From positions 1,178,001-1,242,000 of the forward strand of contig NZ_CP017770.1 of assembly GCF_001857945.1 (NCBI RefSeq): a stretch of 64,000 bases of DNA. The letters run 5' to 3'. Position numbers and translations under genes: made by a program. Positions 1 through 8,726 of this stretch are shown here, piece after piece. How positions within the stretch are numbered: the stretch's first letter is position 1; the number at the start of each line of letters is the position of its first letter. This DNA comes from Paenibacillus crassostreae. Lineage in GTDB: Bacteria > Bacillota > Bacilli > Paenibacillales > Paenibacillaceae. Under the pieces are notes generated by a model. The model saw nothing but the letters and a program-made list of their open reading frames with translations. It did not search any database and was not told where the DNA came from.

Positions 1-1667
1 ATCTTTCCGGCTGAACTTTGCAAACCGTGCATATATTCTCGATCCGTCTCGGCCGTAACGCAGCTTTCATCTATGGAATAAGGAATCAGTACGACAGCGG
101 TCGAATCCTGAAAGTTCACAACGATTGCACGTTTCATACGCTGCTCCACAAATTCACGGGCTACGTTGGCTGCAGCGAACGTCATCAGCAGTTCATCTTT
201 TTCATGGAACTTCGATTCCGGCGTAGATAGCACCCCGATCTGCATCAAGAAAACTGACAGCCGCTCGTCGGGATGGATCGACCATCCGAATCTTTCCATT
301 CGCGATAGCAGTTCCCGCTCGCTCAATGTCTGATAATGCCCCTGCATCAGCTGTATCAAAAAGGCGGATCTCAATTCGGGATACGTGTGTTCGAGCCGGG
401 CTTCGGCTTCTTTTTTGGCGTCAGCCAGACCGCGCCAACTCGTCTCGATATAATCCAGCTCGTCGTATGGATGCATGGCGTTCTCTATTCCGGTACCGCC
501 AGGTCCGTTTTTGGACCGCTGGCTTATGCGGGTTTTTCGAAGCAGCCCGCTCAGGGCTTTTTCTTTTTCAGACTTTTCTGCCGTCCCGGCAGCCCTGTCC
601 GCCGGTAAAAACTGGCTGCCGAGGATTTCTACCAATCGACCGATCGGCCGGTGCAACCGATGCGAAGCCAACCAGGCGACCAACAGCGCCAGTAGCATAC
701 CGGCCAAACTGACACCCAACAGCGAACGTGAGAGCAGCACGACAGGGCGAGTTAGCGCTTCTAAAGGCGACACTATCACATAAGTCCATTCGACCCCCGG
801 ACGCTGCAGTTGGCTATGGGAGACGGAGTAGGTTTTGCCATGCCATTTGAACAGATAAGAGTCCGGTGTGTCCGAGACCTGAGTTCGAAGCTCTTCACGC
901 AGCGTGGATTCGAAAGTCGGGGTTCGCATCGGATCGTCCGACGGCACATCCGACATGCGGATTAAGGGTGATCCGGAACTTGCATATAGAAACGAAGCGC
1001 CTTTATCATCGAACGATGCCCGGCGCATCCGTTCTTCAATCTGATCTCTGTTCAGGTTTAATAGAAGAGCTCCATAAGGATCTCCGTAACTGGGCAGCTT
1101 CCGGACCAATACGACCTCTCCGTTCTCGGAAGCCGTCCAGCGAAAATCATCCAGCCAATACAAAGCGGACGGGGCATCGATAATATTTTGAAACCGCTTA
1201 CTATCTTCTGTGAACGAAATCTTCCTTATCCCGTCTGTATCCGACAGCAAAAGCGGCTCGTTGCGAGCAATCAGCAGCTTTGCATCTTTCAGCTCAGGAT
1301 ATGACGCCTTCATCAGTCCCAGAAAGCGATACAGCTCTTGGGTTCTCTGGTATTCCATACGAAGATCTGCTCTTCTCAGATCGCCGTCAAGTCTCGGATC
1401 TACTGACCAACGGGCCGCAGACTGTTCCACCTGCACGAACAGTTCGTCCATACTTTTTGCCGATCGTTCAACGAGTGTCCGGTGGCTGCTCATCACCTCG
1501 CGTTCAATATGCTCGGTACCGAGCACATAAGACGAGAAACCGATAACCGCTGTCGGGATGCTCGACATGCACAGCGCCAGAATCAGGCTGTAACGATAAA
1601 AACGTCCTTTTCCTTCCCGGCTTCGACTCAGCAACCGAAAATTATGCCAGCTTCGAATATCAGTCAC
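1..1667 (-). CDS. Membrane AraC-family regulator (partial, C-terminus outside window)
   Basis: About 555 codons are visible and the frame is open to the window edge. It starts at GTG 1667 after a G-rich Shine-Dalgarno (GGGGGAAGGGGA); an in-frame TAG lies just upstream and no ATG intervenes. The N-terminus has a transmembrane segment (about residues 18-40, SLILALCMSSIPTAVIGFSS), then a roughly 260-residue presumably extracellular sensor region, then a second transmembrane segment (about 300-325, LLGVSLAGMLLALLVAWLAS). The cytoplasmic part contains the stretch QLMQGHYQTLSERELLSRME, typical of Paenibacillus membrane regulators of the YesS type that end in an AraC helix-turn-helix; that HTH must lie left of the window. 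It is the last visible gene of the importer cluster 5301-1815, so it probably activates that importer in response to its sugar. Family inferred from architecture, not from a visible HTH. Confidence 0.75.
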   Translation of the reverse strand, partial: MTDIRSWHNFRLLSRSREGKGRFYRYSLILALCMSSIPTAVIGFSSYVLGTEHIEREVMSSHRTLVERSAKSMDELFVQVEQSAARWSVDPRLDGDLRRADLRMEYQRTQELYRFLGLMKASYPELKDAKLLIARNEPLLLSDTDGIRKISFTEDSKRFQNIIDAPSALYWLDDFRWTASENGEVVLVRKLPSYGDPYGALLLNLNRDQIEERMRRASFDDKGASFLYASSGSPLIRMSDVPSDDPMRTPTFESTLREELRTQVSDTPDSYLFKWHGKTYSVSHSQLQRPGVEWTYVIVSPLEALTRPVVLLSRSLLGVSLAGMLLALLVAWLASHRLHRPIGRLVEILGSQFLPADRAAGTAEKSEKEKALSGLLRKTRISQRSKNGPGGTGIENAMHPYDELDYIETSWRGLADAKKEAEARLEHTYPELRSAFLIQLMQGHYQTLSERELLSRMERFGWSIHPDERLSVFLMQIGVLSTPESKFHEKDELLMTFAAANVAREFVEQRMKRAIVVNFQDSTAVVLIPYSIDESCVTAETDREYMHGLQSSAGK

Positions 1668-1751
1668 TCCCCTTCCCCCGTTTTCTCTAAAAAACTATTA
1701 ACAGTCTACACACTACATAATTTTATGAAAAAAAGGGAATAACTACAAGAT

Positions 1752-1770
1752 AGCCCCCGTTTCGGAGGCT
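1752..1770 (-). terminator. Stem-loop between the lipoprotein gene and the AraC regulator
   Basis: An 8-bp stem (AGCCCCCG / CGGAGGCT, one wobble pair) with a TTT loop lies between the binding-protein gene and the regulator. On the minus strand the T-run comes only about 15 nt later, so it may be a weak terminator or an mRNA stabiliser that keeps lipoprotein expression higher than regulator expression. Confidence 0.45.
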
Positions 1771-1814
1771 TTCCTGTTTACATTCTTCTTTTTCGGAATG
1801 ACTCCTCCAGCCGC

Positions 1815-3329
1815 TTATTGCGCCGCTTGACGGGCGACATAAGCCTGGTTCAGCTCATCCGTAATTTTTTGCAGATCCGAATCGTTTTTCAATTTCTCGA
1901 CATAATTGTCCCAATCCGACAGCGACTGCTTGCCGAGTATAATTTTGGTTTTCATATCCTGAAGATTCTTCGCCAGCTCAGGTCCCACCGAAATATTCGT
2001 TTCCGAATACAATCCAATCGCTTTGTCAGGAACACTTATTTCCGCACGCTCATCGATAATCTTTTTGTTCCGATCCAAGATCTCCTGCGGCATACCGCCC
2101 CGATACGCGCGCATATATTTGTCATAATACATGAAGATTTGACCAAGTGCCTGCGAGGCAACGATATCGGTCTTGGCCTGCTCCGTCGCCAGCTTGATTC
2201 CGTTCTCTTCGGTATAATGAACGCCTTCCAGACCGTAGCTGGCCAGCGTTCCGCCTTCTTCCGACGCGCCGTAGTCCATCAGTTCAAGCAGTTTTTTCAT
2301 TTTTTCTTCCGATACCGTTTTGGGAATCACGAACATCCCGAAGAATCCGCCGTCTTTGTTGGTCCAGCCGTTCATCGAGGTGAGCGGCAGAAAATCCGCG
2401 TCCGGGTTGCTCTTCAAATTCGCTTCCATCGGCTCCCACGCTGCTTCGACGGTGTTGACGGCGGCGCCCGCACGGCCCGCATTCAGTTGGTCCTTGGTCT
2501 GGCTCTCTTTCAGAACGGCGAGATCTTCCGAAATCAACCCTTCAGCATAAGCTTTGCTCAACCATTCCAGACCCTCGCGCATTTCCGGCATCAGGTTAAC
2601 GTTGACCAGCTTGCCGTCGACATCTTTCCAATCTCCGGTATTTTGTGTGAATGCGCTGACGATTGCCCCATAGCTGCCGATATTATTTTGATTGACCAAT
2701 CCTGTGAATCCGATCGTATCGTCTTTACCGTTGCCATCTGGATCGTTTTTCGTAAATGCATTGAGCACTTCGTAAAATTCGTCTGTCGTTTCCGGAATTT
2801 CCATGCCTACATTGTCCAGCCAGTCTTTACGCAGGAACAGGAATGGGCCTCCTTCGACCGGACGTACCCGAGGAATCCCGTAGTTTTTGCCGTCGGCCTG
2901 CTTGGTGTTTATCCAAGACTCTTCCGGAAATCCCGACAGGTTAGGGTAGTCTTGAATATAAGACGTCAGATCCCAGAATGCGCCCTGCTGCACCATAGTA
3001 CGTACCTGAGCCGAGAAGGGATCGTCGACCAGCATCAGATCGGGAATTTCGCCCGACGCCAACGTAACGTTTACCTTGTCGGCGTAGCTGTTCGGCGATA
3101 CCCACGTGATATTGAGATCGGTATTCGTTTTCTTCTCGATCTCTTGAACGATTACATTGTCTGCTCCGGGCGGTTCAGGTGTAAAATACATCGACATGAT
3201 GCTGATCGGCATCGGCTTTCCATCTTCCGGCACGCCGGACGCCGCATTTTTACTGCCACAGGCCGCTGTAACCAGGGACAGCGCCATAATGGACACCAAC
3301 CCCAATTTTGTTCCCATTTTCTTACTCAT
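1815..3329 (-). CDS. Extracellular sugar-binding lipoprotein of ABC importer (LplA-type)
   Basis: 504 residues. The N-terminus is a lipoprotein signal: KK-rich start, hydrophobic core, lipobox VTAAC with the acylated Cys at about residue 24. The body (PNSYADKVNVTLASGEIPDLMLVDD and similar) is typical of the large family 1 solute-binding proteins that pair with LplB/LplC permeases in Paenibacillus. It would capture an oligosaccharide outside the membrane and hand it to the permeases encoded just upstream at 3382-4260 and 4321-5301. A good AAAGGGGAG ribosome site precedes ATG 3329. Such systems normally use a shared MsmX-type ATPase encoded elsewhere, and no ATPase gene is present here. The substrate cannot be read from sequence. 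Confidence 0.9.
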   Translation of the reverse strand: MSKKMGTKLGLVSIMALSLVTAACGSKNAASGVPEDGKPMPISIMSMYFTPEPPGADNVIVQEIEKKTNTDLNITWVSPNSYADKVNVTLASGEIPDLMLVDDPFSAQVRTMVQQGAFWDLTSYIQDYPNLSGFPEESWINTKQADGKNYGIPRVRPVEGGPFLFLRKDWLDNVGMEIPETTDEFYEVLNAFTKNDPDGNGKDDTIGFTGLVNQNNIGSYGAIVSAFTQNTGDWKDVDGKLVNVNLMPEMREGLEWLSKAYAEGLISEDLAVLKESQTKDQLNAGRAGAAVNTVEAAWEPMEANLKSNPDADFLPLTSMNGWTNKDGGFFGMFVIPKTVSEEKMKKLLELMDYGASEEGGTLASYGLEGVHYTEENGIKLATEQAKTDIVASQALGQIFMYYDKYMRAYRGGMPQEILDRNKKIIDERAEISVPDKAIGLYSETNISVGPELAKNLQDMKTKIILGKQSLSDWDNYVEKLKNDSDLQKITDELNQAYVARQAAQ

Positions 3330-3381
3330 TTGAATCTCCCCTTTTATTCGGATAGATAATTAATTTTGCCTGTACCTGCGC

Positions 3382-4260
3382 TTACTCTTTCACCGAACCG
3401 ACCATCGCGCCTTTTGCGAAATGTTTTTGCAAAAATGGATAGACCATCAAGATCGGAACGGTTGCGATTACAACGGCGGCCATTTTCAATGTTTCCGACG
3501 GAATCTGCTGCTCGGCGGTCATCTCGACCGCTGCCGTTCCTCCCGACGCCGTCGACGAGTCGATCAGCATGTTTTGCAGTAGGACTTGAAGAGGCTGCTT
3601 GTTGAAATCGTTGATATAGAGCAACGCAGTGAAGAAGGTGTTCCAGTACGCTACGGCGTAAAATAGGCCAAATGCGGCCAGCGACGGCAGTGACAGCGGC
3701 AGAATGATACGCCACCAGACGCCGATATCGTTGCAGCCGTCGATACGTGCTGCTTCTTCCAGGCTGGTCGGGATACTGTCAAAGAAACCTTTCATCAATA
3801 ATACATACCACCCGCTGGTCAGCGCCGGCAGAATCAACGACCAGATACTGTTGATCAAATTGAGATCACGGATTAACAGGTACGGCGGAATAATACCGGG
3901 ATTGAAAAGCGTTGTCAGCAGAATCAACAACATCATCACCCGCCGCCCCTGCAGTCGTCTTCGCGACAGGGCATAAGAGAGACAGGATGTCACAAATAAA
4001 CTGAGAACCGTGCCGACGGTAGCCAAAAATGCACTGTTGCCCATTGCACGCATAAAAGAATCGGTGGACAACAAATATCGGTAAGAATCGAGACTCCACT
4101 TTTTCGGGAAAAGCGTCGCTTTGTTGCGAATGAATTCTGCCGGGTCGCTGAACGACACGACCAGCACGTAATACAAAGGAAACAACGTGACCAGACCAAT
4201 CACAATCAGAAAAAATAGATTGGTCGCATTGAATAGACGATCGTTTTTGGACTGGAGCAT
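3382..4260 (-). CDS. Carbohydrate ABC transporter permease (LplC/YtcP type)
   Basis: 292 residues, an integral membrane protein with about six hydrophobic segments beginning at NATNLFFLIVIGLVTLFPLYY. The cytoplasmic coupling (EAA) loop is clear: EEAARIDGCNDIGVWWRIILP, the site where the ATPase docks. The C-terminal ending FLQKHFAKGAMVGSVKE is characteristic of the LplC/YtcP branch. It lies 52 nt upstream of the binding lipoprotein and 60 nt downstream of the partner permease, so the three genes form one operon. Start ATG 4260 is preceded by AAAGGAGG at a slightly long 12-nt spacing. Normal length for the family. Confidence 0.92.
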   Translation of the reverse strand: MLQSKNDRLFNATNLFFLIVIGLVTLFPLYYVLVVSFSDPAEFIRNKATLFPKKWSLDSYRYLLSTDSFMRAMGNSAFLATVGTVLSLFVTSCLSYALSRRRLQGRRVMMLLILLTTLFNPGIIPPYLLIRDLNLINSIWSLILPALTSGWYVLLMKGFFDSIPTSLEEAARIDGCNDIGVWWRIILPLSLPSLAAFGLFYAVAYWNTFFTALLYINDFNKQPLQVLLQNMLIDSSTASGGTAAVEMTAEQQIPSETLKMAAVVIATVPILMVYPFLQKHFAKGAMVGSVKE

Positions 4261-4320
4261 AAAACACTCGCGCCTCCTTTCATTTCTTCAAACCGGTTGG
4301 AACTTCCTATGAACCTTTTT

Positions 4321-5301
4321 TTAATAAACGCCGTCTTCGCCGAATTTCTTGGCTAGCTTGTTCGCTCCGACAACCAGGATCAGACCTACAAGCGATTTGA
4401 ACACGCCGACAGCAGTACTGAAACTGAGTTGACCCTGCTTGATACCAAGCCGGTACACATAAGTATCGAATACATCTGCAACTTCGGATACGGCGCCGTT
4501 CGTCATCAAGAAGACTTGCTCGAAGCCAACGTCCATAATATGTCCAATCCGCAAAATAAGTAGGATGATTACGACCGAACGGATGCCCGGCAAAGTAATA
4601 TGCCAGATCTGCCGGAAGCGTCCCGCTCCGTCGATCTTCGCTGCTTCGTTCAACTGAGGATCGATCCCGGCCATCGCGGCAAGGAACAATACCGTACCCC
4701 AGCCTGCATCTTTCCAGATCGACTGGACCGTCAGCAGACCCCAGAAGTAATTGGAATTGGTCAAAAAGTCGATTTTGTTCAGACCGGCCGCCACCAGAAG
4801 CTGATTGATGATGCCTTCACCGGTAGACAGAAGAAGAAACGTAATGCCGACGATAATGACCCAAGACAGAAAATGCGGCAGATATACGATCGACTGGATC
4901 GTTTTACGGAACTTGTTGCCGCGCAGCTCGTTCATCATGACCGATAACAAAATTGGCAGTGGGAAGAAAAAGACCAGCGACAGCAAATTGATCGCCATCG
5001 TGTTTCGGAACAAGATCAGAAAGTCGGGATTCGAAAAGAAACGGATGTAATGTTCGAAACCGACCCACGGACTTGCCCACATACCCTGATAAGGCGAATA
5101 ATCTTGAAATGAGATCACGATTCCCCACATTGGCACGTACTTAAATAGGATAAAGAACACGATGCCCGGCAGCGCAAGCAGATACAAAAAGCGATCGCGC
5201 TTGACGCCGTTCCAGATACTTCGTCTTCGCTCCGTAGCCAGGCTCTTTTTGTATGCGCTTTCTATTTTTGTTTTGCCGGCTGTGTCCATTTGGGAATCCA
5301 T
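4321..5301 (-). CDS. Carbohydrate ABC transporter permease (LplB type)
   Basis: 326 residues from ATG 5301, which has the ribosome site GGAGGTGT seven bases upstream; the longer frame opening at 5358 has no such site. The protein has a basic N-terminus (RRRSIWNGVKRDRFLYLLALPG), about six membrane segments, and the EAA loop NEAAKIDGAGRFRQIWHITLPG. The closing residues ANKLAKKFGEDGVY are typical for LplB-type permeases. It forms a heterodimer with the product of 3382-4260. It is the first gene of the importer operon, so the promoter should lie in 5302-5600. Confidence 0.92.
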   Translation of the reverse strand: MDSQMDTAGKTKIESAYKKSLATERRRSIWNGVKRDRFLYLLALPGIVFFILFKYVPMWGIVISFQDYSPYQGMWASPWVGFEHYIRFFSNPDFLILFRNTMAINLLSLVFFFPLPILLSVMMNELRGNKFRKTIQSIVYLPHFLSWVIIVGITFLLLSTGEGIINQLLVAAGLNKIDFLTNSNYFWGLLTVQSIWKDAGWGTVLFLAAMAGIDPQLNEAAKIDGAGRFRQIWHITLPGIRSVVIILLILRIGHIMDVGFEQVFLMTNGAVSEVADVFDTYVYRLGIKQGQLSFSTAVGVFKSLVGLILVVGANKLAKKFGEDGVY

Positions 5302-5724
5302 ATTCCCCACACCTCCATCTGCTGGTTTACCGATCACCCGGATCATCCGTACCGGCATGCTTAGGAGCGGTTAATGTCAGCATAGGGGCTGAGAAGGTTT
5401 CCGGCAATCGACGCTTTTTGCGGCAATCTATTTAACGAAGTAAAGGCGTATCATATATTGTGTGCGCTAACGAAAACCAAGAAGAAAAAGTCCGAAAACA
5501 AGCTAATCCTCCTTCGAATTTCCGGGCATTGACCTTTCTTGCAAACGTTATCAATTCGCTTAACTTCGCGGATTACGGCATCTTTTCACCTCTGAAGTCG
5601 ATAAAGTGTACCCTATTTAAATTGAATCACCTACTTCAACGTGACGCATACAGCTTCACATCCTCTAGCAGGAAGCATGGCGCCCCGTGCTTCCTGCTGA
5701 GACACTTCCAAAGGCTAGCTTTCC
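5302..5724. other. Presumed regulatory region of the importer operon
   Basis: No convincing gene is present. The stretch should contain the promoter of the minus-strand importer operon. A TATGAT -10-like hexamer occurs on the minus strand near 5450-5456 without a clear -35. A catabolite-type operator is described separately at 5540-5553. Confidence 0.4.
5540..5553. promoter_or_regulatory. cre-like / LacI-family operator
   Basis: TGCAAACGTTATCA matches the cre consensus TGWNANCGNTNWCA at every fixed position except the third base. It is embedded in the imperfect palindrome TTGCAAACGTTATCAA. It lies about 240 bp upstream of the importer operon start at 5301, compatible with carbon catabolite control by CcpA or with a local LacI-type repressor. 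Assignment by consensus only. Confidence 0.4.
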
Positions 5725-6130
5725 TTATTTATCAGAGAATCGCGGACAAGTCTCCTGCGATCGGACACACGAAGAGCGAAGGGTGGAATCGCTCTCATCC
5801 CTCTCCGCTTCCGCCGCTTTTGAGGAACACGTACATCTGCCGATCTTCGTCTGTCTGATAGTCGTTGATGCCTCCCTCGACAAGGAACGTCTCTACCGCC
5901 AGTTTAGCGCTTTCCAGATCGTAGCTTTCTCTTACACTGAGCGAAAGTGCGCACGGATTGTCCACATACACTATTTGGGTCTCTTAATTAAGTGACAGCA
6001 CGAAGCCTGTACTCATTGATACGATCAACGTTACGACAGTCATCAGGAATATGATTCTAACATTGTCTTTAATCTTGTAAGTCAGTTCTGAAATCCACAG
6101 CAGATTCGTCCGTGCCCATACGAATGCCGG
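5725..6130 (-). pseudogene. Remnant of a BceB-type (FtsX family) ABC transporter permease
   Basis: The minus-strand frame reads AFVWARTNLLWISELTYKIK, then DNVRIIFLMTVVTLIVSMST, then GFVLSLN, an in-frame TAA at 5984-5986, and then continues in the same frame with IVYVDNPCALSLSVRESYDL and further residues to a stop at 5725. The NLL..SELTYKIKDN..IIFLMTVV signature is that of bacitracin-export permeases (BceB/YtsD family), where it forms a mid-protein transmembrane segment followed by the large extracellular domain. The frame is also closed upstream by TAG at 6131-6133. Only about 135 codons of a family that usually exceeds 600 residues remain, with a stop inside, so it cannot be functional. No partner BceA ATPase is nearby. 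Confidence 0.55.
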
Positions 6131-6323
6131 CTACGTTTGAGCGTCCGCATGAACCGCTGATAAAGATCATAAAAGTTTCTTGAATCCGTTATAAGTATAA
6201 GTTTTTTATGGAACCGCTTACATTGATGGAGAAATAAAAAAGCTCATGTTGGTTTCGCTTCTTATAAAATGGAATAATAATAATTAGACCATTATACAGC
6301 AGAAACCAATACAAGCATTTACT
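6131..6323. other. Intergenic, no gene seen
   Basis: AT-rich sequence between the permease remnant and the GH88 gene. No clear terminator hairpin for the GH88 gene and no coding frame worth reporting were found. Confidence 0.4.
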
Positions 6324-7439
6324 CTACCAGAAGCGATCTCGGTAACCCATCAACAAGGAGATTCCTTCCGTAAAGTAATAATCTCCGTAAATCAATGGGA
6401 CATCGACATTTTGCTTTCCGGGGTAATTACTCGTTCCATGTAATATAAGACCTTCCTCAGTTTCCGATTCCCAGGCTCCATAATTTGTATATAATGAATG
6501 CAGTATTTTTTTCGCGCTTTCTCTATAGATCCTTGCCTCGTCTCCGTCAACCTGGTCTGCTAAAAGCAGAAGCCCACAAGCTGCGCAGGCTCCAGCCGAT
6601 GAGTCACGGATCGTAGAGGCCTCTTCAGGCGAACGGAAATCCCAAACAGGAACATGATCTTCTGGTAAATTAGCTAAAAAGAATTGAGCCGTTTTTTGGG
6701 CGGCATTCAAGTATTGTTGGTTGCCTGTGTAATGATAGCTCAAGCTCATACCATAGATCGCCCATGCCGCTCCGCGTGACCATGCCGATTCAGGTGAGTA
6801 GCCTTGTCCTCCCTTCACTTCAAGCTTTTCTCCGGTATCGGGGTCAAAAGATACGATATGGGCAACCGATCCATCAGCCCGATAAAAATGCTTCAACACG
6901 GTATCTGCATGCTTGGTTGCGACGTACTTGTATCGCGGATCTCCTGTTGTGCTTGATGCCCAATACAACAGTGGCAGATTCATCAGACAGTCGATAATGG
7001 CCCAACCTGCAAGATCTTTACCATTCCACGCACGGATGAAGTTGCCTTGGACGTTAAAGCGCGCAGCGAGAAGATTGGCGGCAAGTAAAGCCCTTCGCTT
7101 TGAATCATCTGTTTCTAAAATCTTATATCTTGCTCCACTTGTTAGAGTCCACATGAAACCAATATCGTGATCTATTGTATTGGAATCGGTCAATAAAACA
7201 TCCAACTGGCGCTCGCATGATTCTGCGGATGCTTTAATATCCTCATCTTGCGTATCTCGATAAATAAGCCACAGCAATCCAGGCCAGAAGCCAGCAGTCC
7301 ACCAGGAGGCTCGTTCCAATTGGTATTCTCCATTTTGACTTGCATGGGGGAATCCATCTCCGATGCGCTGATGAACACGCATCACTTTTGCCTTCGTTTG
7401 ATTCCATGCTTCTTGTACCCAATTTGTTTCGACCGTCAT
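6324..7439 (-). CDS. GH88 unsaturated glucuronyl hydrolase
   Basis: 371 residues, full length for family GH88. These enzymes hydrate the 4,5-double bond of unsaturated uronic acids at the non-reducing ends of oligosaccharides left by polysaccharide lyases, releasing the sugar. The two catalytic aspartates known from Bacillus UGL (Asp88 and Asp149) correspond to D92 in IDHDIGFMW and D150 in WAIIDCLMNLPLL. Other family marks are WWTAGFWPGLLW near residue 50 and ESAWSRGAAWAIYG near residue 230. There is no signal peptide, so it acts in the cytoplasm on imported fragments. It lies 36 nt downstream of the DUF2264 gene and is probably cotranscribed with it. Confidence 0.92.
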   Translation of the reverse strand: MTVETNWVQEAWNQTKAKVMRVHQRIGDGFPHASQNGEYQLERASWWTAGFWPGLLWLIYRDTQDEDIKASAESCERQLDVLLTDSNTIDHDIGFMWTLTSGARYKILETDDSKRRALLAANLLAARFNVQGNFIRAWNGKDLAGWAIIDCLMNLPLLYWASSTTGDPRYKYVATKHADTVLKHFYRADGSVAHIVSFDPDTGEKLEVKGGQGYSPESAWSRGAAWAIYGMSLSYHYTGNQQYLNAAQKTAQFFLANLPEDHVPVWDFRSPEEASTIRDSSAGACAACGLLLLADQVDGDEARIYRESAKKILHSLYTNYGAWESETEEGLILHGTSNYPGKQNVDVPLIYGDYYFTEGISLLMGYRDRFW

Positions 7440-7475
7440 CCATAATCTCTCCCTTCCTATCGTGAACGCCTACAT

Positions 7476-8660
7476 TTAACCTGAAATTGTTTTATCTAAC
7501 TGGACTGTTCCACCAGACCATGCTTTCAGCGCAGTCCACTCTGCCTCTCCTTGCCAGAATTCAGCTTCTGGTGATAGTCCCAACGCTAGAAATACCGTCG
7601 TACACAGATATAAGCTACCTGTCGAAATATACGCTTCTCCAATTTCGGGTTGACTGCCGACAAAGCCAATGCGAAGCCAACCGTTATCATCGAATGTACC
7701 CGGCATCTGAATCTGCTTCCTGATTACGGCCGTAAGTGCGCAACGGACTTGAGCTGGTAACAGTTCTTCTGGGAGTTCTTCTCTAAGGGACATTAAAGAC
7801 AGATGCTGGAATGCCCCAAAACGATAAGCAAGTGATCTGCCCATTAGAGGGAAGGTCCCTTCAGGCGATATTAACCGTTCCAAAATGGCTGCATAACGTA
7901 CTGCTCTTTTCAACACATTGACTTGTAGTGTAGCCCAATCTCCAAATTGATCTCCTATTGCATCCAATATGTCGACCAACATGGGTTGAATGACAAAGCT
8001 GTTGTAATAATCCCAGTGGAACGCAGGCCCATCCCCATACACACCGTCCCCTTTGTACCATTGCTCATGTTGTCTTAAAGCATAATCTACACGCATACGA
8101 TCCCAATCTTCTACGCCCATGCGGAACAGAGCGGCTTCAATCATGGCGCTAAATAAGAGCCAATTGCTAAAAATAGGACGGATCACACGCGTAGATATCA
8201 AAGCTGAAATTAGATTTGCTTTCACTTTTTCATCAAGCAATACATACAGCTCGTTTGGAGCACGGAGAACTGCATTGGCAAGAAAGGCTGCGTCAACTAA
8301 AGGCTGTCCACCTTTTACGAAATTCATATAATCCGGGGAAGTTGGATCAGTAGCTGCCTCGATGGCTTGCCTCGCCATGACTGCCATGTTAGATCGAATT
8401 TCTCCCTCCTCTCCAGAACGTGGCCCATGTTCAAGCCATGGTGCCATTCCGGATAAGGTACGTCCTAATGCTTCCAAGTATGTGTAATTGGACCGATCAC
8501 CTTCTCTCGCTTCGATAGGCATATCTAACACCATCCGACGTTCTGATAATGATTTTAGAACAGGCTGTGTAATTTGAACTAAGGTATCCACCCAATACTT
8601 CCTATCGTTCCACATATGTTCCCCTTTCACCAAGATGTAGTTTATAAAAGTATAGACCAT
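7476..8660 (-). CDS. DUF2264 family protein, probable glycan-degrading enzyme
   Basis: About 394 residues from ATG 8660, which follows a strong GTGGAGGAG ribosome site; a second possible start is ATG 8615 (MWNDRKYW, 379 residues) after AAAGGGG. The sequence has the alpha/alpha-barrel look of DUF2264: NYTYLEALGRTLSGMAPWLE near the N-terminus, HWDYYNSFVIQPML mid-protein and RYAAILERLISPEGTFPLMG later. No signal peptide. I believe some DUF2264 proteins are now treated as uronic-acid-acting glycoside hydrolases, but I cannot confirm that here. Its pairing with GH88 and a divergent AraC activator argues for a step in unsaturated uronate-oligosaccharide breakdown. Confidence 0.82.
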   Translation of the reverse strand: MVYTFINYILVKGEHMWNDRKYWVDTLVQITQPVLKSLSERRMVLDMPIEAREGDRSNYTYLEALGRTLSGMAPWLEHGPRSGEEGEIRSNMAVMARQAIEAATDPTSPDYMNFVKGGQPLVDAAFLANAVLRAPNELYVLLDEKVKANLISALISTRVIRPIFSNWLLFSAMIEAALFRMGVEDWDRMRVDYALRQHEQWYKGDGVYGDGPAFHWDYYNSFVIQPMLVDILDAIGDQFGDWATLQVNVLKRAVRYAAILERLISPEGTFPLMGRSLAYRFGAFQHLSLMSLREELPEELLPAQVRCALTAVIRKQIQMPGTFDDNGWLRIGFVGSQPEIGEAYISTGSLYLCTTVFLALGLSPEAEFWQGEAEWTALKAWSGGTVQLDKTISG

Positions 8661-8726
8661 TGTATACTCCTCCACAATAAACTATAATCATCAAAAACTG
8701 ACCTATCGTGCTAGGAGTGTGAACGG
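8661..8726. promoter_or_regulatory. Divergent promoter region between DUF2264/GH88 and the AraC gene
   Basis: A short AT-rich spacer separates oppositely directed genes, so both promoters and any AraC binding site must sit here or overlap the coding ends. The AraC-side ribosome site is AGGAGTGTG before ATG 8727. Confidence 0.5.

Noticed and set aside
1-1667. Several plus-strand open frames over the left end
   Set aside because: They are antisense to a continuous minus-strand frame that encodes a recognisable membrane regulator.
1818-3359. A 513-codon plus-strand frame
   Set aside because: It is the complement of the binding lipoprotein gene, which has a lipobox, a ribosome site and family motifs; the plus frame has none.
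5460-5858. A 132-codon plus-strand frame in the gap before GH88
   Set aside because: No ribosome site or recognisable content, and its second half is antisense to the BceB-like remnant.
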